Shown: piece after piece, positions 52,406 through 60,733 of the stretch
Layout of the letters: each line of letters opens with the position of its first letter
Numbering within the stretch: the stretch's first letter is position 1
From: Bacillus sp. (in: firmicutes)
GTDB lineage: Bacteria > Bacillota > Bacilli > Bacillales > Bacillaceae_J
Assembly (NCBI GenBank): GCA_012842745.1
Contig: DUSF01000035.1
Location: 62,001-126,000, forward strand
DNA: 64,000 nucleotides
Direction of reading: 5' to 3'
Notes under the pieces: model-generated
What the model saw: the letters and a program-made list of their open reading frames with translations, nothing else
Told to the model about the DNA's origin: nothing
Databases searched by the model: none
Made by a program: the position numbers and the translations under genes

Positions 52406-52881
52406 TTTTTGCGTTTTCCCAAAGTTGTGAAATAAAAATGGTCATGAAAATGGCTAAAATTTTGACCGTTTTTTGGTCAAATACTTTTTTTTAACCATTG
52501 ATATAACTGAATCTGTCAAAACGTCATGACCGAAATTTGGTCAAAAAATCACCTATTTTCGTGACAATTTTGACGGTTTTTATGTAAAAAACATCTTAAG
52601 TCTGTGAGGTTGTGAGGAATGTGTGAGGTCTGTAAGTATTGACATATAAGGGTTTGTTTAGTTCTCACAGGCCTCACAGATAAAATCACCTTCTTAAATA
52701 ATTTATATATAAATAAATAAAAAATTAATTCTATATAAAGAAAAATAGGGGGTAAACCTGTGAGAAAATACCCAATATGGGTATGATGAAACCAATCATA
52801 TCAAGGCTTTGAGTGTCTCACAGGTTTGAAGTATTACTGTGAGGAGTCTGTGAGAAATTTTGTGAAATAAGGCAGGTGAGC
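52406..52881. other. probable phage replication origin (repeat-rich, AT-rich)
   Basis: 476 bases without a gene. The left part has TTTGACC/GGTCAAA inverted pairs (52461-52481 and 52527-52543). The right part has about nine copies of CTGTGAG in both orientations (52602, 52611, 52622, 52664, 52672, 52757, 52817, 52837 and 52848). A perfect 12-base inverted repeat AAACCTGTGAGA is at 52754-52765 and 52816-52827. Between the repeat groups lies an A+T stretch (52690-52746) suited to melting. The position after the primase-helicase supports an origin. Confidence 0.65.
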
Positions 52882-53280
52882 ATGTTGTATGAATGGCTGA
52901 AAGAGTATCAGAGATTAGAAGAAGAAATTGTTTACTTAGAATTTGAATTGACACGAAATAAAAGGGAATTACGAAGATGGATTCAAGGTGATTTGCGAAA
53001 TGTTAAATTAGACCGTGAATCAATTGCGGCTAATCTTGAAGAAGTCATTGTCAATATTGAATATGAATTAGCACATAAAATGAATGATTTATATGATGCC
53101 AAAAAGCTAATTAGTAAATTTAAAGGTTTAGAAAATAAAATATTATTTAAAAAATATGTTGAAGGAAAAACGTTAACTGAAGCTGCTTATGAGCTAGGAT
53201 ATACACCAGGATATATTTACAACAAACATGCTCAAATTATTAAAATGATTGATTTTGCACTTCACATAAACTTAACTTAA
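52882..53280 (+). CDS. probable late transcription regulator (sigma-like)
   Basis: 132 residues from the ATG at 52882; a GTG six bases upstream overlaps the ribosome binding site. The N-terminal half is a coiled coil (E-W-L-K-E-Y-Q-R-L-E-E-E-I-V-Y-L-E-F-E-L). The C-terminus has a sigma region 4-like helix-turn-helix (L-T-E-A-A-Y-E-L-G-Y-T-P-G-Y-I-Y-N-K). ArpU-type and Xpf-like late activators sit at this place, just before the packaging genes. Confidence 0.75.
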   Translation: MLYEWLKEYQRLEEEIVYLEFELTRNKRELRRWIQGDLRNVKLDRESIAANLEEVIVNIEYELAHKMNDLYDAKKLISKFKGLENKILFKKYVEGKTLTEAAYELGYTPGYIYNKHAQIIKMIDFALHINLT

Positions 53281-53340
53281 GCTTGTGCCATAGAAAGTAT
53301 TGAAAATCCGATTTATATTAATAGCATAGAATTCTATCAA

Positions 53341-53380
53341 AAAAAGACATCATCACGACTTATTGAGATGGTGTCTTTTT
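53341..53380. terminator. terminator after the late regulator
   Basis: AAAAAGACATCATC at 53341-53354 pairs with GATGGTGTCTTTTT ending at 53380, with one mismatch. T tracts occur on both strands. Confidence 0.85.
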
Positions 53381-53412
53381 AAATATAAAAATACAACAAC
53401 CTATCTTCCTTG

Positions 53413-53441
53413 TTGACATATGTAAATATAAGTGTTAAAAT
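53413..53441 (+). promoter_or_regulatory. strong sigma-A-type promoter
   Basis: TTGACA at 53413-53418 and TAAAAT at 53436-53441 with a 17-base spacer. It directly follows the terminator and precedes a 44-residue gene, so that gene can be transcribed independently of the phage operon, perhaps in the lysogen. Confidence 0.75.
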
Positions 53442-53470
53442 AAGGATATACAAAGAAGGGAGGTGTAAGG

Positions 53471-53605
53471 GTGGATGTGATAGAACTTATTAGAAATCTC
53501 GTTCTAATAGCGGCAGGACTAGTTAGTATCTATAAGGACTTGACGTTAATCAGAGAGAAGAAGAACGAGAAAAAGAAAAAGCGCTCCACGAAGAAGCGCA
53601 AGTAA
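53471..53605 (+). CDS. 44-residue membrane peptide with basic tail
   Basis: GTG after GGGAGGTG. One hydrophobic helix (residues 3-20, I-E-L-I-R-N-L-V-L-I-A-A-G-L-V-S-I-Y) is followed by a lysine-rich tail (K-K-N-E-K-K-K-K-R-S-T-K-K-R-K). This shape is shared by small holin-like toxins of type I systems. It has its own promoter and a stable hairpin after the stop. Toxicity is only a suggestion. Confidence 0.6.
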   Translation: MDVIELIRNLVLIAAGLVSIYKDLTLIREKKNEKKKKRSTKKRK

Positions 53606-53611
53606 CCATAA

Positions 53612-53631
53612 CAGGGAGAACAATCTCCCTG
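53612..53631 (+). terminator. hairpin after the membrane-peptide gene
   Basis: CAGGGAGA pairs with TCTCCCTG around an ACAA loop. No T tract follows, so it may stabilise the mRNA or block RNases instead of ending transcription. Confidence 0.5.
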
Positions 53632-53667
53632 ACCATAATAACAGTATATCACATTCTCCCTAAAATT

Positions 53668-53847
53668 ATGAAAAAATTCATGAGTGCCTTTTCAAGTTCG
53701 GACGGTTTGCTTATTATTATTTTCTTTTTGTTCTTAGCTGATTTAGATTTCAGTAGCATGACGGTATTAAGCTGGATTACTTTAGTAACATTATCAATCG
53801 CAATGGTGGTGATCGTGTGGAAAGCAATCTACATGGGCAAGAATTGA
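53668..53847 (+). CDS. 59-residue two-helix membrane protein
   Basis: ATG start without a clear ribosome binding site. Two hydrophobic segments (about residues 14-24, L-L-I-I-I-F-F-L-F-L-A, and 33-50) are separated by D-L-D-F-S-S-M. It resembles small holins in layout, but its place before the packaging genes is unusual for a holin. It overlaps the next gene by 31 bases. Confidence 0.5.
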   Translation: MKKFMSAFSSSDGLLIIIFFLFLADLDFSSMTVLSWITLVTLSIAMVVIVWKAIYMGKN

Positions 53848-54056
53848 TATTCAAAACCGTTGATGAGTTTAAGGCTTACATTGCAAACGAGGTAGTGAAT
53901 ACTGCAGAAGCATCTGAAATATTAGAATGTTCGAGGCAGAATATTAGCCAACTTGTTAAGTATGGCACACTTGTACCAATTAAGGCATTTGCTAGGGATT
54001 CGATTTTTTTAAGAAGCGAGATTGAACAACATAAATTGAAGATGAGGAAGAAGTGA
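53817..54056 (+). CDS. helix-turn-helix DNA-binding protein
   Basis: 79 residues from a GTG after GGTGGTGA. The centre has V-V-N-T-A-E-A-S-E-I-L-E-C-S-R-Q-N-I-S-Q-L, an excisionase/MerR-like helix-turn-helix. Genes of this type often lie between the late regulator and the HNH-terminase genes of HK97-like phages. Confidence 0.8.
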   Translation: MESNLHGQELIFKTVDEFKAYIANEVVNTAEASEILECSRQNISQLVKYGTLVPIKAFARDSIFLRSEIEQHKLKMRKK

Positions 54057-54062
54057 TGGCGT

Positions 54063-54086
54063 CACCAATAGAGGTGGTGCTTTTTT
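54063..54086 (+). terminator. short terminator-like hairpin
   Basis: CACCA at 54063-54067, a 7-base loop and TGGTG at 54075-54079, followed by C and six T. It lies just before the packaging HNH gene. Confidence 0.6.
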
Positions 54087-54101
54087 ATTGGTGGTGTGAA
54101 T

Positions 54102-54428
54102 ATGAAGCAATACAAAACATACGAACAAAAAAGGACTTTCTACAAGAGTTCAGGCTGGGAAAAACTAAGACAGGAAGCTTTGAAACGCGACAACTATGAA
54201 TGCAAAGAATGTAAGCGTCTTGGTCATGTACATGTTGACTCGAAAAAAATAGATGGTGAGCGCAAGTCAATTGAGTTGAACGTTGACCATATCAAAGAGA
54301 TTGAAACTCATCCGGAGTTAGCTCTCGAACTTGATAATCTACAGACGCTGTGTATTCGTCACCACAATGAGAAGCATGGTCGATTTTCTAAAAAAGAAAA
54401 CAAATGGACTCATGACGAAAGATGGTAG
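54102..54428 (+). CDS. packaging-associated HNH endonuclease
   Basis: 108 residues from the ATG at 54102, after GGTGGTGTGA. The zinc-binding HNH core is visible: R-D-N-Y-E-C-K-E-C near residue 30, L-N-V-D-H-I-K near 66, and C-I-R-H-H-N-E-K-H near 91. In HK97-like cos phages an HNH protein next to terS helps the terminase to cut cos. This arrangement is present here. Confidence 0.92.
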   Translation: MKQYKTYEQKRTFYKSSGWEKLRQEALKRDNYECKECKRLGHVHVDSKKIDGERKSIELNVDHIKEIETHPELALELDNLQTLCIRHHNEKHGRFSKKENKWTHDERW

Positions 54429-54551
54429 GTACCCCCCGTCAAAAAATTTTGTGAAAATGAAAAACCATGGGGACCGTAGGTGGGGTCAACTCTCTGAAAA
54501 TATTTAAAATAAGACATTCACATTAGGGGGATGTATAGTGGGGAGGGGCAA
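54429..54551. other. candidate cos (packaging) region
   Basis: The 123 bases between HNH and terS hold no gene. They start with GGTACCCCCCGTCAAAAAATT, and a second GC-rich patch (CCATGGGGACCGTAGGTGGGGT) near 54462-54486 follows. C and G runs near HNH-terS junctions are typical of cos sites in related phages, but the cut position cannot be read. Confidence 0.4.
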
Positions 54552-54884
54552 ATGAGAAAGGTAAATCTAGCAAAACTGAAAAAGCAATTATTAGCACGAA
54601 TTGATACTGAAGATTTATTGGAAGTGAAAAAAGTAAATGATTTAATTCGTCTGCATGAATTGGATGCAGCGTGCGATGAAGCAATTGCACGTGATGGTGT
54701 AAGTATTGTCATCGAGAACGGTTCACAGAAATTTATAAAGAGTCATCCCAGTATGAATGAAAAAATGAAAATTAATGCTCAAAAAATCGCACTGGAGAAA
54801 TCAATAAAATTTAAATTAAAGGCGGCCCCTGCCCCAGCAGCATCTTCTGTGAAAAGTAAACCGAAACGTGGTAGTTTACTTTGA
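54552..54884 (+). CDS. terminase small subunit, P27-like
   Basis: 110 residues from the ATG at 54552, after GGAGGGG; a GTG 21 bases upstream lies before that site. Residues 1-60 have L-K-K-Q-L-L-A-R-I-D and D-L-I-R-L-H-E-L-D-A-A-C-D. The end is basic (K-S-K-P-K-R-G). It recognises the packaging site and feeds DNA to TerL. The stop overlaps the next start. Confidence 0.8.
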   Translation: MRKVNLAKLKKQLLARIDTEDLLEVKKVNDLIRLHELDAACDEAIARDGVSIVIENGSQKFIKSHPSMNEKMKINAQKIALEKSIKFKLKAAPAPAASSVKSKPKRGSLL

Positions 54885-56593
54885 TTAGTTATCCATACAT
54901 CGAAGAATATATTCACCAGTGGCGAGAAGGTAAAATTATTTTAAATAAGCGACGGATAAAACTACTTGAATTGATAGGGCGAGACATATTAACTGCCGAT
55001 GACATGTATTTTGATAGTGAGCAAATTGAGAATTATATTGCTTTTACCGAGAAGTATTATTTTCCACTCACACTAACACAAAAATTCAAAACTTGTTTCA
55101 TTTTCCTATATTACAAAGACGGCTCTTTGGTATTCGATGAACATTTAGACTATGAAGGTCGTGGCGGTGGTAAGACTGGACGTATTTCTACACTAGCAAA
55201 TTATTTCATTAGCGAGTTGCATGGTATTGATAATTATAATGTATCTGTTGTGGCAAACAGTGAAAAACAAGCTAAAATGTCCTTTACAGAAGTTTTTAAC
55301 ACGATTGATAAAGACGACAGAATGAAAGAACATTTTTATCACAAAAAGGCATTAATTGAGTCTCGTATCACAAAATCAGTGTTTCAATATCATACGTCCA
55401 ATGCAAATACAAAAGATGGTTTGCGTGATGGCTGTGTAATTTTTGAGGAAATTCATCAATATGAAAATTCCTCCACAGTTGATGTGTTTACCTCTGGTCT
55501 AGGTAAAGTATCAAATCCAAGAATCTTTTATGTTGGTTCGGATGGTTACGTTCGTGAAGGCTTTTTAGATAAATTGCTAGAACGAGCTGACAATATTCTA
55601 GACGGCCATGTAAGTATTCGTGAAGATGGATTATTTCCGTTCATGTGCTGTTTGGATGAAGAGGAAGAAATGCATAATTCGGAAATGTGGCAGAAAGCAA
55701 ATTCGCAATTTCATCCACCATTAACAAGTTATGCGAAAACGCTGCTAAGAACTGTGATGAAACAGTATAACAAGTTAGAACATAATCCAGACGGTTATGA
55801 AGAGTTTGTTACAAAACGTATGAACTTACCAAAAGTAAATTTAGAGAAAAGTGTAACGTCATGGAAAAAAATCAAGGCGACAAATCAAGATTATGATTTA
55901 GAGGAATTAAGAAAACGTGAATGTATTGGCTCATTAGACTATGCTTCCGTTCGCGACTTCGTTTCAATGGGATTGTTATTTTTAAGAAATGACAATTTCT
56001 TTATACCTAGAGAACTGACACATTCGTATGTTTGCAAGCCATTTGCGGACAAGCATTATGCGTATAGTAAGAAAAAGGCTGAAAACAACAATAAGAAGGA
56101 CCATCGTAAATTCGCACCGATACGCGAATGGGAAAACGATGGTCTTTTGTCTGTCCTAGACATTGAAACGATGGATCCGCACTTTGTTGTTAAATGGTTT
56201 GTCGATAGGCGAGATGAAGGTTGGAACATTAAAAAGATTATTGGGGATAACTTCAAAATGGATATTCTTAGACCATTATTTGAAGCTGCTGGCTTTGAAG
56301 TTGAAGTTATACGGAACCCAGATGCTGCAAGTGGATTGTTAGCTCCACGTATCGAAATAGCTTTCGAGAATGAACAGGTCATATTTGGCGATAACCCTCT
56401 TATGCGATGGTACACAAATAATGTCCTAGTTAAGCGACTTCCTAACGGCAATAAGGTTTATCGAAAGAAGGAAGAAGTAAAACGAAAGACGGATGGTTTC
56501 ATGATGTTTCTTTATGGTGTGTGGGCATCAAGAGATTTGGATGATTATGATGTTTCGGATGCGTTAGATGCATTGGATGCACTCAATTTTTAG
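54881..56593 (+). CDS. terminase large subunit
   Basis: 570 residues from a TTG that overlaps the terS stop (TTGA). ATPase motifs: Walker A G-R-G-G-G-K-T-G near residue 92 and Walker B C-V-I-F-E-E near 185. The nuclease domain starts with I-G-S-L-D-Y-A-S near 350, and a later acidic patch is D-A-L-D-A-L at the end. It pumps DNA into the prohead and cuts it. Terminase_1 (HK97-type) length. Confidence 0.95.
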   Translation: MISYPYIEEYIHQWREGKIILNKRRIKLLELIGRDILTADDMYFDSEQIENYIAFTEKYYFPLTLTQKFKTCFIFLYYKDGSLVFDEHLDYEGRGGGKTGRISTLANYFISELHGIDNYNVSVVANSEKQAKMSFTEVFNTIDKDDRMKEHFYHKKALIESRITKSVFQYHTSNANTKDGLRDGCVIFEEIHQYENSSTVDVFTSGLGKVSNPRIFYVGSDGYVREGFLDKLLERADNILDGHVSIREDGLFPFMCCLDEEEEMHNSEMWQKANSQFHPPLTSYAKTLLRTVMKQYNKLEHNPDGYEEFVTKRMNLPKVNLEKSVTSWKKIKATNQDYDLEELRKRECIGSLDYASVRDFVSMGLLFLRNDNFFIPRELTHSYVCKPFADKHYAYSKKKAENNNKKDHRKFAPIREWENDGLLSVLDIETMDPHFVVKWFVDRRDEGWNIKKIIGDNFKMDILRPLFEAAGFEVEVIRNPDAASGLLAPRIEIAFENEQVIFGDNPLMRWYTNNVLVKRLPNGNKVYRKKEEVKRKTDGFMMFLYGVWASRDLDDYDVSDALDALDALNF

Positions 56594-56614
56594 GGGAGGG
56601 GGTGAACATGTGAA

Positions 56615-57757
56615 ATGGGATTTTTAGACACTGTATTAAGGCGAAACAAAGAATTAGATTCAATGTTTGATTTAGATTTATTTTCTGAACAAGTACCACA
56701 TCGAGCTTACTTAAAAAATATGGCATTACAGACTTGTATAAATTTTATTAGTCGTACTATTAGCCAGTCTGATTTTAGATTTATGCAAAACGGAAAGCGC
56801 GAGTTAAACGATTGGCATTATCTTTTAAACGTCCGACCAAATACAGATCAGTCAGCTTCTGATTTTTGGCAGAGGTTTATTTATGAATTAATTAACGAGA
56901 ATGAGGTCCTAGTCATCTTATCGGATAATAATGATTTGTTGATTGCAGATGATTTTACTCGAAATGAATACGCGGTTTATCCTGACGTTTTTACTGATGT
57001 TACAGTCAAAGACTATACATTCAAACGCTCGTTCAAAATGGATGAAGTGATTTACCTTAGCTACAACAATGAAAAACTGTCAAAGTTTATGGAAGGTATG
57101 TTTGATGACTTTGGCGATTTGTTTAGTCGGATGATTGAAACAAGTAAACGAGCCAATCAGATTCGAGGGACTGTTGATATTGATTCTACGCATTCACTAA
57201 CCAAAGAAAATCAAACCAAGTTACAGAATTTTATCGATAAATTATTCAATGCATTTAAAAATAATCTAGTTGCCATCGTCCCCAAATTAAAAGGCTTTGA
57301 TTATACTGAGGTTGCTAAAGGTGATGTCAACGGAAAATCCATTGAAGAGATAATTAAACTTAAGAAATCGTTAATTGATGACGTTGCTGATATTTTGGGT
57401 ATTCCCAATGCGCTCATACATGGAGATCTCTCTGATTATGAGACTAGCATTAAAGCATATTTAAAATTTTGTATCAATCCTCTAAATAAAAAAATTGCTG
57501 ATGAACTCAATGCGAAGTTGATTGAAAAAGAGGACTATTTAAAGGGCGATAAAATTCAAATACGTGGGATTGCAGAATTGAACCCTCTTGAAGTTGCTAA
57601 TGCGGTTGATAAATTGCGAGCAAGCGGGGTTTATAACGGGAATGAAATCCGCGAGAAGTTAGGGGATGAACGGGTGGATAATCCATCATTGGATGAGTAT
57701 GTGATTACGAAAAACTATCAATCTGCTAAATCTATGGAGGGAGGTGAGAGCAAGTGA
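56615..57757 (+). CDS. HK97-type portal protein
   Basis: 380 residues, ATG after GGGAGGGGGTGA. Typical segments are T-C-I-N-F-I-S-R-T-I-S near residue 40, L-L-N-V-R-P-N near 70, D-I-L-G-I-P-N-A-L-I near 260 and L-N-P-L-N-K-like N-P-L-N-K-K-I near 285. The portal forms the dodecameric DNA gate of the capsid. It overlaps the protease gene by four bases (GTGA). Confidence 0.93.
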   Translation: MGFLDTVLRRNKELDSMFDLDLFSEQVPHRAYLKNMALQTCINFISRTISQSDFRFMQNGKRELNDWHYLLNVRPNTDQSASDFWQRFIYELINENEVLVILSDNNDLLIADDFTRNEYAVYPDVFTDVTVKDYTFKRSFKMDEVIYLSYNNEKLSKFMEGMFDDFGDLFSRMIETSKRANQIRGTVDIDSTHSLTKENQTKLQNFIDKLFNAFKNNLVAIVPKLKGFDYTEVAKGDVNGKSIEEIIKLKKSLIDDVADILGIPNALIHGDLSDYETSIKAYLKFCINPLNKKIADELNAKLIEKEDYLKGDKIQIRGIAELNPLEVANAVDKLRASGVYNGNEIREKLGDERVDNPSLDEYVITKNYQSAKSMEGGESK

Positions 57758-58548
57758 GAAAAATGACTAAAGAAGATTTCTTCAAACAATTTAAGAATCA
57801 ATCTTATGTGGAACAACTAAAGAACATTCCTCAAAAATTTAATGTCGTCCACAATGAAGAAACGAAAACTACTAATATCACAATCTATGGTGTCATCGGA
57901 TATTCCTGGTGGGATGAAAGTTTTTCTGCTACAGATATCGACAATGCATTGAATGAAGCTGGAAGTAATGATATTGTCATTAACTTAAATAGTCCTGGCG
58001 GAGATGCCTTTGATGGAATTTCTATTTTCAATCGGTTAAAAAGGCATGAAGGTAAAGTAACTATCCATGTTGATGGATGGGCATGTTCAGCTGCATCTGT
58101 TATCGCAATGGCAGCGGATGAATTAATAATGGGGCTTGGTTCAATGATGATGATCCACGAAGCCAGTAACATTGTTTGGGGAACCAAAACCGATATGCGA
58201 AAAGAAGCCGATGTACTCGAGGAACTGGAAGAAGGTATCATCGATATTTACATGACTAAGGCCAATGTGAGTCGTGAAGATATTCGAGAAAAAATGGATG
58301 CTGAAACTTGGTTTAGTGCTAAAAAGGCCGTAGAAATTGGCTTTGCTAGTAAAGCAGAAGGTTCAGAAGCAGAGATACCACCAGAACCAAGTAATATTTT
58401 AAATGATGATCAGAAACGTCAAATTCTTAATGAATTAAACGGAATTTTAAAACCAAATAATCAAACGAAAGAACCTTCTTCCACTTCCACATCAACTGTG
58501 GAGGAAAATGAGAAAGGTTCTTTTAATTTACTAAAAAAATGGAGGTAA
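57754..58548 (+). CDS. ClpP-like prohead protease
   Basis: 264 residues from a GTG after GGAGGGAGGTGA. A ClpP/crotonase fold with N-S-P-G-G-D-A near residue 75, nucleophile serine in A-C-S-A-A-S near 112, and the histidine in M-M-I-H-E-A-S near 136. It cleaves the scaffold-like N-terminal domain of the capsid protein. The C-terminal 60 residues are low-complexity and rich in S, T and E. Confidence 0.92.
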   Translation: MRKMTKEDFFKQFKNQSYVEQLKNIPQKFNVVHNEETKTTNITIYGVIGYSWWDESFSATDIDNALNEAGSNDIVINLNSPGGDAFDGISIFNRLKRHEGKVTIHVDGWACSAASVIAMAADELIMGLGSMMMIHEASNIVWGTKTDMRKEADVLEELEEGIIDIYMTKANVSREDIREKMDAETWFSAKKAVEIGFASKAEGSEAEIPPEPSNILNDDQKRQILNELNGILKPNNQTKEPSSTSTSTVEENEKGSFNLLKKWR

Positions 58549-58555
58549 CAAAATT

Positions 58556-59713
58556 ATGGTTATGAAATTAAAAGGAAAGATGGAAAACTTTGAAGCTAAG
58601 AAGCAAGCGTACATGAATGTTATGAAAAATGAAAACTCAACTCCTGATCAACTGGAAACAGCATTTAACGAAATGTTCACAGCATTACAAGAAGATTTGT
58701 CTGAGCAAATTACTAACGAGGCTCGCAATGAAGTGCACGATGTACAAATTCTTTCTGCTCGTGGGCAAAATGTCCTTACATCGACAGAGAGAAAATTCTT
58801 TAATGAAGTTATTGCGAGTGGTGGCTTTGCTGAAGATACTATTCTGCCAGTAACGACTCAGGAACGAGTGTTTGAGGATTTAGTAGCAGAGCATCCATTG
58901 CTCAATGTTATTGGTTTAATGGATTTAGGAGCAGTAACTCGCTATATTTATTCAGATGCAAATAAGGCGTATGCTTGGGGCGCGTTGTTCGGTGAAATTA
59001 AAGGTAAAATTTCAGCAGCATTCCGTGAGGAGCAAATTGGTCAATTAAAACTTACTGCATTCGCAGTTATTCCAAAAGACATGCTTGAACTTGGTCCAGA
59101 ATATGTTGAGCGTTATGTTCGTACAGTTTTAGTAGAATCTTATTCGGTTGGTTTGGAATATGGTCTTGTAAATGGACGTGGCCCATCTCAAAATGAGCCA
59201 ATTGGCTTAATGAAAAATGTTGCTGAAAATGGAGCTGTCACTAATAAGACTCCAAGCGGTACTTTGACTTTTGCTCCTTCTGAGCGTGGCGAAGTAGTTG
59301 CTGGGGAACTTCATGACGTGATTAAATCTTTATCTGTAGATGCTAAAGGTAAATCTCGTAAGGTGCTAAACAAGGTGGTAATGCTTGTAAACCCAATTGA
59401 TGCTATTTCCGTACAAGCTCGTAACACAATTCAAACTGCAAATGGGCAATGGGTAACAGCTCTTCCTTACAACATTCAAGTTGTGGAATCGGAAGAAATT
59501 CCAGCGAAAAAAGCATTATTCTTTGTAAAAGATGCCTACTTGGCCGCTATTGCTGGCGGTTATAAGATTAATAAATTTGACGAAACCTTGGCGATTGAAG
59601 ATGCTCGTTTATATACTATGAAACAATTTGCTAATGGTAAACCAAAAGATAATAAAACTGCGCTGCTTTATGACTTAGACATTAAGTTTGCTACTTCAGT
59701 AGAGACTCCTTAA
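58556..59713 (+). CDS. HK97-fold major capsid protein
   Basis: 385 residues, ATG ten bases after GGAGG. Residues 1-80 form a charged helical delta-domain, expected to be removed by the protease. The HK97 core follows (F-N-E-V-I-A-S-G-G-F, V-I-P-K-D-M-L-E-L-G, G-L-V-N-G-R-G-P-S-Q-N-E-P-I-G-L). It builds the icosahedral head. Confidence 0.93.
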   Translation: MVMKLKGKMENFEAKKQAYMNVMKNENSTPDQLETAFNEMFTALQEDLSEQITNEARNEVHDVQILSARGQNVLTSTERKFFNEVIASGGFAEDTILPVTTQERVFEDLVAEHPLLNVIGLMDLGAVTRYIYSDANKAYAWGALFGEIKGKISAAFREEQIGQLKLTAFAVIPKDMLELGPEYVERYVRTVLVESYSVGLEYGLVNGRGPSQNEPIGLMKNVAENGAVTNKTPSGTLTFAPSERGEVVAGELHDVIKSLSVDAKGKSRKVLNKVVMLVNPIDAISVQARNTIQTANGQWVTALPYNIQVVESEEIPAKKALFFVKDAYLAAIAGGYKINKFDETLAIEDARLYTMKQFANGKPKDNKTALLYDLDIKFATSVETP

Positions 59714-59750
59714 TTTTAAGTGGTCTTTACTTTTTCAAGGAGGGATTGTG

Positions 59751-60107
59751 ATGATTAAAGCGAAAGTTGTAAATTTATTCAAAGAAAAAGAGCACAATGA
59801 CCATGTGTATAGCCCAGGTGATGTTTATCCAGCGGAAGGATACGAAGCTAACTCGGAACGCGTAAAGTTTCTTTCTCAAGTTCATCAGAAATATAAAAAG
59901 ATATATTTAGCTGAAATCGAAGTTGATGAAGAAAACGATGAAGGTGAAGCAAAAAAACCAGAAGCGAAGGAACTTGCAGAACAAAACACTAACAAAAATG
60001 AATTTCCGAAACACACTGGCGGCGGCTGGTATATGTTAAGTAGTGGTGAAAAAGTACACGGCAAGGACGAAGCATTGGCAGCTGAAAATGCTTTACAAAA
60101 GGAGTAA
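59751..60107 (+). CDS. small structural-region protein
   Basis: 118 residues from the ATG at 59751, after AAGGAGG. Two parts: a beta-type N-terminus (A-K-V-V-N-L-F-K-E-K-E-H-N-D-H-V-Y-S-P-G-D-V-Y) as in small head proteins, then an acidic linker, and a W-Y-M-L-S-S-G-E-K-V-H-G-K motif. It could decorate the capsid or hold a connector; not certain. Confidence 0.7.
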   Translation: MIKAKVVNLFKEKEHNDHVYSPGDVYPAEGYEANSERVKFLSQVHQKYKKIYLAEIEVDEENDEGEAKKPEAKELAEQNTNKNEFPKHTGGGWYMLSSGEKVHGKDEALAAENALQKE

Positions 60108-60111
60108 TCAG

Positions 60112-60399
60112 ATGATTACTGCTGAAATCTTACAAGAATTTAAAGACAGAATGCACTTGGAAGATCATGAAGATGAGAATCTAAGACGGATCCTTTCAGC
60201 GTCTGTAATATCCTTAAAAAAGGCTTGCGGTGATTACGACATTAACGCTGACGAGGACTTTAAAGAACTTGTATTCGAACGCTCCCGGTACGTATACAAC
60301 GATGCTTTAGAGTTTTTCGACAACAACTTTTTAAGTCGAATCAACAGCCTATCTCTAGCTAAGGCACTGGAAGAGAGTGACCAAGATGCAACCGTTTAA
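60112..60399 (+). CDS. head-tail connector, gp6-like
   Basis: 95 residues from the ATG at 60112, seven bases after AAAGGAG. Short helices with R-R-I-L-S-A-S-V-I-S-L-K-K-A-C-G and F-E-R-S-R-Y-V-Y-N-D-A resemble the HK97 gp6/SPP1 gp15 adaptor that binds below the portal. It overlaps the next gene by 14 bases. Confidence 0.85.
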   Translation: MITAEILQEFKDRMHLEDHEDENLRRILSASVISLKKACGDYDINADEDFKELVFERSRYVYNDALEFFDNNFLSRINSLSLAKALEESDQDATV

Positions 60400-60733
60400 A
60401 TATAAACCAAATTTAAGTAGCGGCGAATTTAGACACCGCATCATTTTTCAAAAACTAGATGAAACAGAAAACACCATGGGCGATGTTGTAAGCGAATGGG
60501 TTGAATATAAAAAAGCGTGGGCGAAAATCGTCACAGTTAAAGGTCGTGAATTTTTTGCGGCTGCCGCTGTGCAAAATGAAAACACTGTGCGCTTTATCAT
60601 TCGATATGCTGAGGAAATTCACACGGACATGCGTATCATTTATAACAATCGCACGTTCGAAATTATCTCAGTTTTGAATGATGATGAATTAAATAAAACC
60701 CTTACCATCATGTGTAAGGAAGGTGTGAAGTAA
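60386..60733 (+). CDS. head closure protein, SPP1 gp16-like
   Basis: 115 residues from the ATG at 60386, eight bases after GGAAGAGAG. The pattern F-R-H-R-I-I-F-Q-K-L, W-A-K-I-V-T-V-K-G-R-E-F-F-A-A and I-Y-N-N-R-T-F-E-I is that of the phage head-tail adaptor family. It closes the connector and joins the tail. Confidence 0.88.
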   Translation: MQPFKYKPNLSSGEFRHRIIFQKLDETENTMGDVVSEWVEYKKAWAKIVTVKGREFFAAAAVQNENTVRFIIRYAEEIHTDMRIIYNNRTFEIISVLNDDELNKTLTIMCKEGVK

